Assembly: GCA_964469555.1 (NCBI GenBank) | Contig: CAYYAQ010000073.1 | Location: 1 to 24,567 of the forward strand | DNA: 24,567 nt | Source of the DNA: CAYYAQ01 sp964469555 | GTDB lineage: Bacteria > Planctomycetota > UBA1135 > UBA2386 | Direction of reading: 5' to 3' | In this document: positions 22,061-24,567 of the stretch, piece after piece | Position numbering within the stretch: position 1 is the stretch's first letter | How the letters are laid out: every line of letters starts with the position of its first letter | The notes under the pieces: generated by a model | Databases searched by the model: none | What the model saw: only the letters and a program-made list of their open reading frames with translations | Told to the model about the DNA's origin: nothing | Position numbers and translations under genes: made by a program

Positions 22061-22726
22061 ATGCCGAATACCTCGCCCTACCTGCTGCCCTATCTGTTCG
22101 ACCTCGACGGAACCCTCGTCGACTCCCTGCCCGACATCGCCGCCTCGGCGAACTTCGTGCGCAGACAGTACGACCTGCCGGAGATCCCACTCGAATCCGT
22201 GATGGGAATGGTCGGCGACGGGCTGGTCACGCTGCTGAAGCGCGCCCTCGAGCACCAAGCCGAGGAGGTCTTCGACGAGGCGATCAAGCTCTACCGGACC
22301 CACTATCACGACCAGTGCGTCCGCATGACCACGGTCTACCCCGGCGTGCGCGAGTGCCTGGCCGCGTGGACCGACGCCGGACATCCCCTCGCCGTCGTAA
22401 CCAACAAGCCTTCGCTCTTTGCGAACAAGATCCTCGAGCACCTCGAGCTGAGTCGTTGGCTCCCCGTCGTGATCGGCGGCGACACGCTCGCTGTGAGGAA
22501 GCCCGACCCCAGTCCTGTGTGGACGGCCCTCGACCGACTCGGGGTGGGCCGGGAGCGAGGGCTGATGGTCGGAGATTCGGTCGGCGACATCCAGGCGGGG
22601 CGGGCAGCGGGCATCCGAACCGCCGCAGCCCTGTTCGGCTACCAACCCGAGGCAGATCTCCGCGGTGCGCGCGCCGATGAGTACTGGACCGTGTTCGGAG
22701 AAGGCCACTCCCAACAGGCAGGCTGA
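22061..22726 (+). CDS. gph: HAD-superfamily phosphatase, phosphoglycolate phosphatase-like
   Basis: The 221-aa protein has all four HAD motifs. These are DLDGT with nucleophile D14 and acid/base D16, TN at 114-115, K147 in VRKPDP, and GDSVGD at 171-176. The cap region after motif I (residues ~20-85) is helical, subclass C1 as in Gph. VYPGVRECL precedes motif II. Gph clears 2-phosphoglycolate formed during DNA repair or oxygenase activity; related enzymes act on pyrophosphate or other phosphate esters, so the substrate is uncertain. It is cytoplasmic and probably monocistronic. The gene lies divergent from the lipoprotein gene, with a 99-nt gap shared between them. Confidence 0.9.
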   Translation: MPNTSPYLLPYLFDLDGTLVDSLPDIAASANFVRRQYDLPEIPLESVMGMVGDGLVTLLKRALEHQAEEVFDEAIKLYRTHYHDQCVRMTTVYPGVRECLAAWTDAGHPLAVVTNKPSLFANKILEHLELSRWLPVVIGGDTLAVRKPDPSPVWTALDRLGVGRERGLMVGDSVGDIQAGRAAGIRTAAALFGYQPEADLRGARADEYWTVFGEGHSQQAG

Positions 22727-22738
22727 AGAATCGGCTAC

Positions 22739-23199
22739 ATGGACGGCGCGATGACCACTTCGAAAGCCTCTCTCGCGGCCCTCGCCTTCCTCACCCTGCA
22801 CCTGCCCGGTCAGGTGCAAGAGGCCGAACCCGAGGTCGTGCTCTCGATCACGACGACGATGCACGAATTCGTGTGGCAGGTTCCTCCCGGTCGAGGTCGA
22901 TCCGGACCTGCCGGACGTCGAGGACGGCGACCAGCTGCACCTGGTGTTCACCAGCGACGGCAAGCTGAAGCTCGAGGCCGGGATTGGCGCTCTTGAAGGG
23001 CGCGCTCGTCGTGGCGGAACTCAACTTCGGGAGGCGTGGACGGCGCAAGATCCCGCGGTCCGACCTGCTGGACGACGCGTTGCTGCAACAGTTCGGCGCA
23101 GGGATGATCGAGGACGCACTCGAGAACTTTCCGGACCAGGTCATGATCGCTGTCCATAAGCGTGGCGCCAAGCTCCGCGTGCAAGCCTTCACCAGGTGA
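22739..23199 (+). pseudogene. Secreted hypothetical protein, frame broken twice
   Basis: Three adjoining segments in three frames each look coding. The first, from ATG 22739 (or 22751), has a signal-peptide-like start SLAALAFLTLHLPG and reads to about 22880. The second, from about 22884, reads LPVEVDPDLPDVEDGDQLHL and TSDGKLKLEA. The third, from about 22984, reads LALLKGALVVAELNFG to KRGAKLRVQAFTR and stops at 23199. Removing one base near 22880-22883 and one near 22975-22985 gives a single protein of about 150 aa. I recognise no family. GC-rich third positions in all three segments suggest very recent decay or assembly insertions rather than an old pseudogene. Confidence 0.6.
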
Positions 23200-23283
23200 A
23201 GCTCCGCATCATATCGAGATTCTTTTTCTCGAAGGCCAACGGATAGAGCGGGCAGGATCCGACCCCGAGCTATGCTCCCGGCT

Positions 23284-24567
23284 ATGAATCTCGCCCAGGT
23301 CGCGAGGATTCTCGCGGGGTTCACGTTGTTCTTCTCGTTGATCCAGGGGATCCCATTGGCGATGGAGTTCCTCAACCCCCCCGCGTCGACGGTCATTCCC
23401 GCCATCGACGCGAAACGCGGGTTGATGATCAGCATCGGCGCCGGTTTCCTGACTTCGCTCCTGTTCTGGACCGCGGGACGGGGGGCGAAGATCCAGATGT
23501 TCCGCAAGGAAGGCCTCGTCGTCGTCGGCATGGCATGGTTGGTCGCCGGACTGCTCGGCGCGATCCCGTTCTCGTCCTCGGGGGCCATGCCGACGGTCGC
23601 CGACGCCTTGTTCGAGAGCGTCAGCGGATTGACGACGACCGGCGCCACCGTTCTGGGCGCGACCGACACTCCGAAGATCGACTCCTTGCCGGATAGCTTG
23701 TTGCTCTGGCGCTCCCTGCTTCAGTGGCTCGGCGGACTGGGCATCATCCTCGTCTTCATCGTCCTGCTTCCGGCGATGGGCGTGACCGGCAAGAACCTCC
23801 TATCTTCCGAGCAGGTCGGCGTCTCGAGCGAGAGCCTGAGACCACGCATGCAGCAGCAGGCGCGCTGGCTGTTCGGCGTCTACATCACGCTGACGACGCT
23901 GGCCACGCTGACCTACTGGTGGATCACCAACGATTTCTTCGACTCCATGTGTCACGCGTTCACGACACTGTCGAGCGGTGGGTTCTCGAACAAGAACGCC
24001 TCGATCGGAAGCTACGAACTCCTCTCGATGGAAATCGCGGTGATCGCGTTCATGTTCCTCGCCGGGTGCAACTTCTCGCTCATCCTCACCACAGCCCGAA
24101 CCGGGGTGGCGAAGCCACTCGCGATCTTCAAGAATCCGGAGTTCCGGATGTACCTCGGCCTGATCATCGTGCTGGTACTCGGAGCGACGTTTGTCCTCTG
24201 GGAGGACGGTAGCGCGAACTACCAGAACTTCGGCGACTGCATGCGCGATGCGGCATTCACCGTCGTCAGCATCACCACCTCGACCGGATATGCCACTGCG
24301 AACTACCAGAACTGGCCGGTCGCGGCGCTCCTGATCATCCTGTTCTGCATGTTCGTCGGCGGCTGCTCCGGCTCCACGGCGGGCGGGTTCAAGGTGGTCC
24401 GCCTGCTCGTCGTGTACAAGCTCATAGTCTACCAACTGCGTCACTTCATCCGACCGAAGTCCGTCGAGAAGATCCGCGTCGGCCACGACGTCATCCCGAA
24501 CTCGATCACGGCAGCGATTCTTGCAATTCTGATCCTGTGGATCGGTTCGGTCGCGGTCGGCGCCCTG
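23284..24567 (+). CDS. trkH: Potassium uptake protein TrkH/KtrB family (3' end cut by window edge)
   Basis: The frame runs from ATG 23284 past the window end, giving 428 residues of a usual ~480. The four pore repeats show their filter segments: TTTGAT near 117-122, SSGGFSN at 230-236, TSTGYAT at 332-338 and GSTAGGFK at 363-370. Each keeps the glycine that binds K+. Hydrophobic helices flank each pore loop (for example FVGGCSG before the last filter). The protein is the membrane channel subunit of Trk/Ktr K+ uptake and normally works with a cytoplasmic TrkA/KtrA ring, not in this window. The 84 nt upstream hold no clear ribosome site; a short inverted repeat with a T-rich loop lies at 23214-23232. 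Confidence 0.95.
   Translation, partial: MNLAQVARILAGFTLFFSLIQGIPLAMEFLNPPASTVIPAIDAKRGLMISIGAGFLTSLLFWTAGRGAKIQMFRKEGLVVVGMAWLVAGLLGAIPFSSSGAMPTVADALFESVSGLTTTGATVLGATDTPKIDSLPDSLLLWRSLLQWLGGLGIILVFIVLLPAMGVTGKNLLSSEQVGVSSESLRPRMQQQARWLFGVYITLTTLATLTYWWITNDFFDSMCHAFTTLSSGGFSNKNASIGSYELLSMEIAVIAFMFLAGCNFSLILTTARTGVAKPLAIFKNPEFRMYLGLIIVLVLGATFVLWEDGSANYQNFGDCMRDAAFTVVSITTSTGYATANYQNWPVAALLIILFCMFVGGCSGSTAGGFKVVRLLVVYKLIVYQLRHFIRPKSVEKIRVGHDVIPNSITAAILAILILWIGSVAVGAL

Noticed and set aside
23214..23232. Inverted repeat TCGAGA / TCTCGA with a T-rich loop before trkH
   Set aside because: The stem is only 6 bp and no T-run follows, so it is not a terminator; no regulator site is recognised.
1..24567. 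tRNA, rRNA, CRISPR array or insertion sequence ends
   Set aside because: I looked for cloverleaf-like ends, regularly spaced repeats, and transposase motifs with inverted ends and saw none.

Overview
The window is GC-rich bacterial DNA, roughly 60-65% G+C by eye, densely coded, with many overlapping start/stop codons. The gene content fits a Gram-negative bacterium with an outer membrane and O-antigen-like surface glycan. A planctomycete-type organism is the best guess. It rests on an oversized TatC, a membrane-anchored coiled-coil protein with a BRCT-like end, and coaE next to a rho-family gene. This is inference, not proof.

Left part (1-4.1 kb, minus strand): cinA runs off the left edge and is translationally coupled (ATGA) to tatC. 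tatC carries one frame break and a very large loop after its first membrane helix. A good intrinsic terminator separates tatC from a 447-aa membrane-anchored coiled-coil protein of unknown function. The leader of that gene sits in a G-tract-rich stretch with a hairpin and strong G-quadruplex potential.

4.1-8.3 kb (plus strand): coaE, a Rho-family protein and a large GT-C-like membrane protein. The Rho homologue keeps the RNA-binding cold-shock domain and overall fold but has lost nearly every ATPase residue. It overlaps the GT-C gene by ATGA.

8.3-21.3 kb (minus strand): a surface-polysaccharide locus. In transcription order it is ABC-2 permease (Wzm type), ATPase with a C-terminal glycan-binding-type domain (Wzt type), GT2, GT2, GT4, PIG-L deacetylase, GT2, then an interruption, then GT2, GT2, GT4. 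The first seven genes are packed with ATGA, GTGA, TGATG or 8-11 nt junctions. This suggests a coupled operon that builds a glycan on a lipid carrier and exports it across the inner membrane.

The interruption (about 11.7-13.96 kb) has a different character: an ankyrin-repeat protein, a decayed AlkD-like DNA alkylation repair gene, a SUKH (SMI1/KNR4) protein, a possible remnant of an HNH-type nuclease toxin tip just upstream of the SUKH gene, and a small plus-strand ORF. I read it as the remains of a toxin-immunity island inserted into the glycan locus.

Right part (21.4-24.57 kb): a small lipoprotein (minus), a phosphoglycolate-phosphatase-like HAD protein (plus), a doubly frame-broken secreted protein gene, and trkH running off the right edge.

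The most unusual items are the ATPase-dead Rho homologue, the toxin-immunity remnant inside the glycan operon, the expanded TatC loop and the G-quadruplex/hairpin leader. Several single-base frame breaks (tatC, the AlkD remnant, the 22.7 kb gene) could be real decay or assembly indels.
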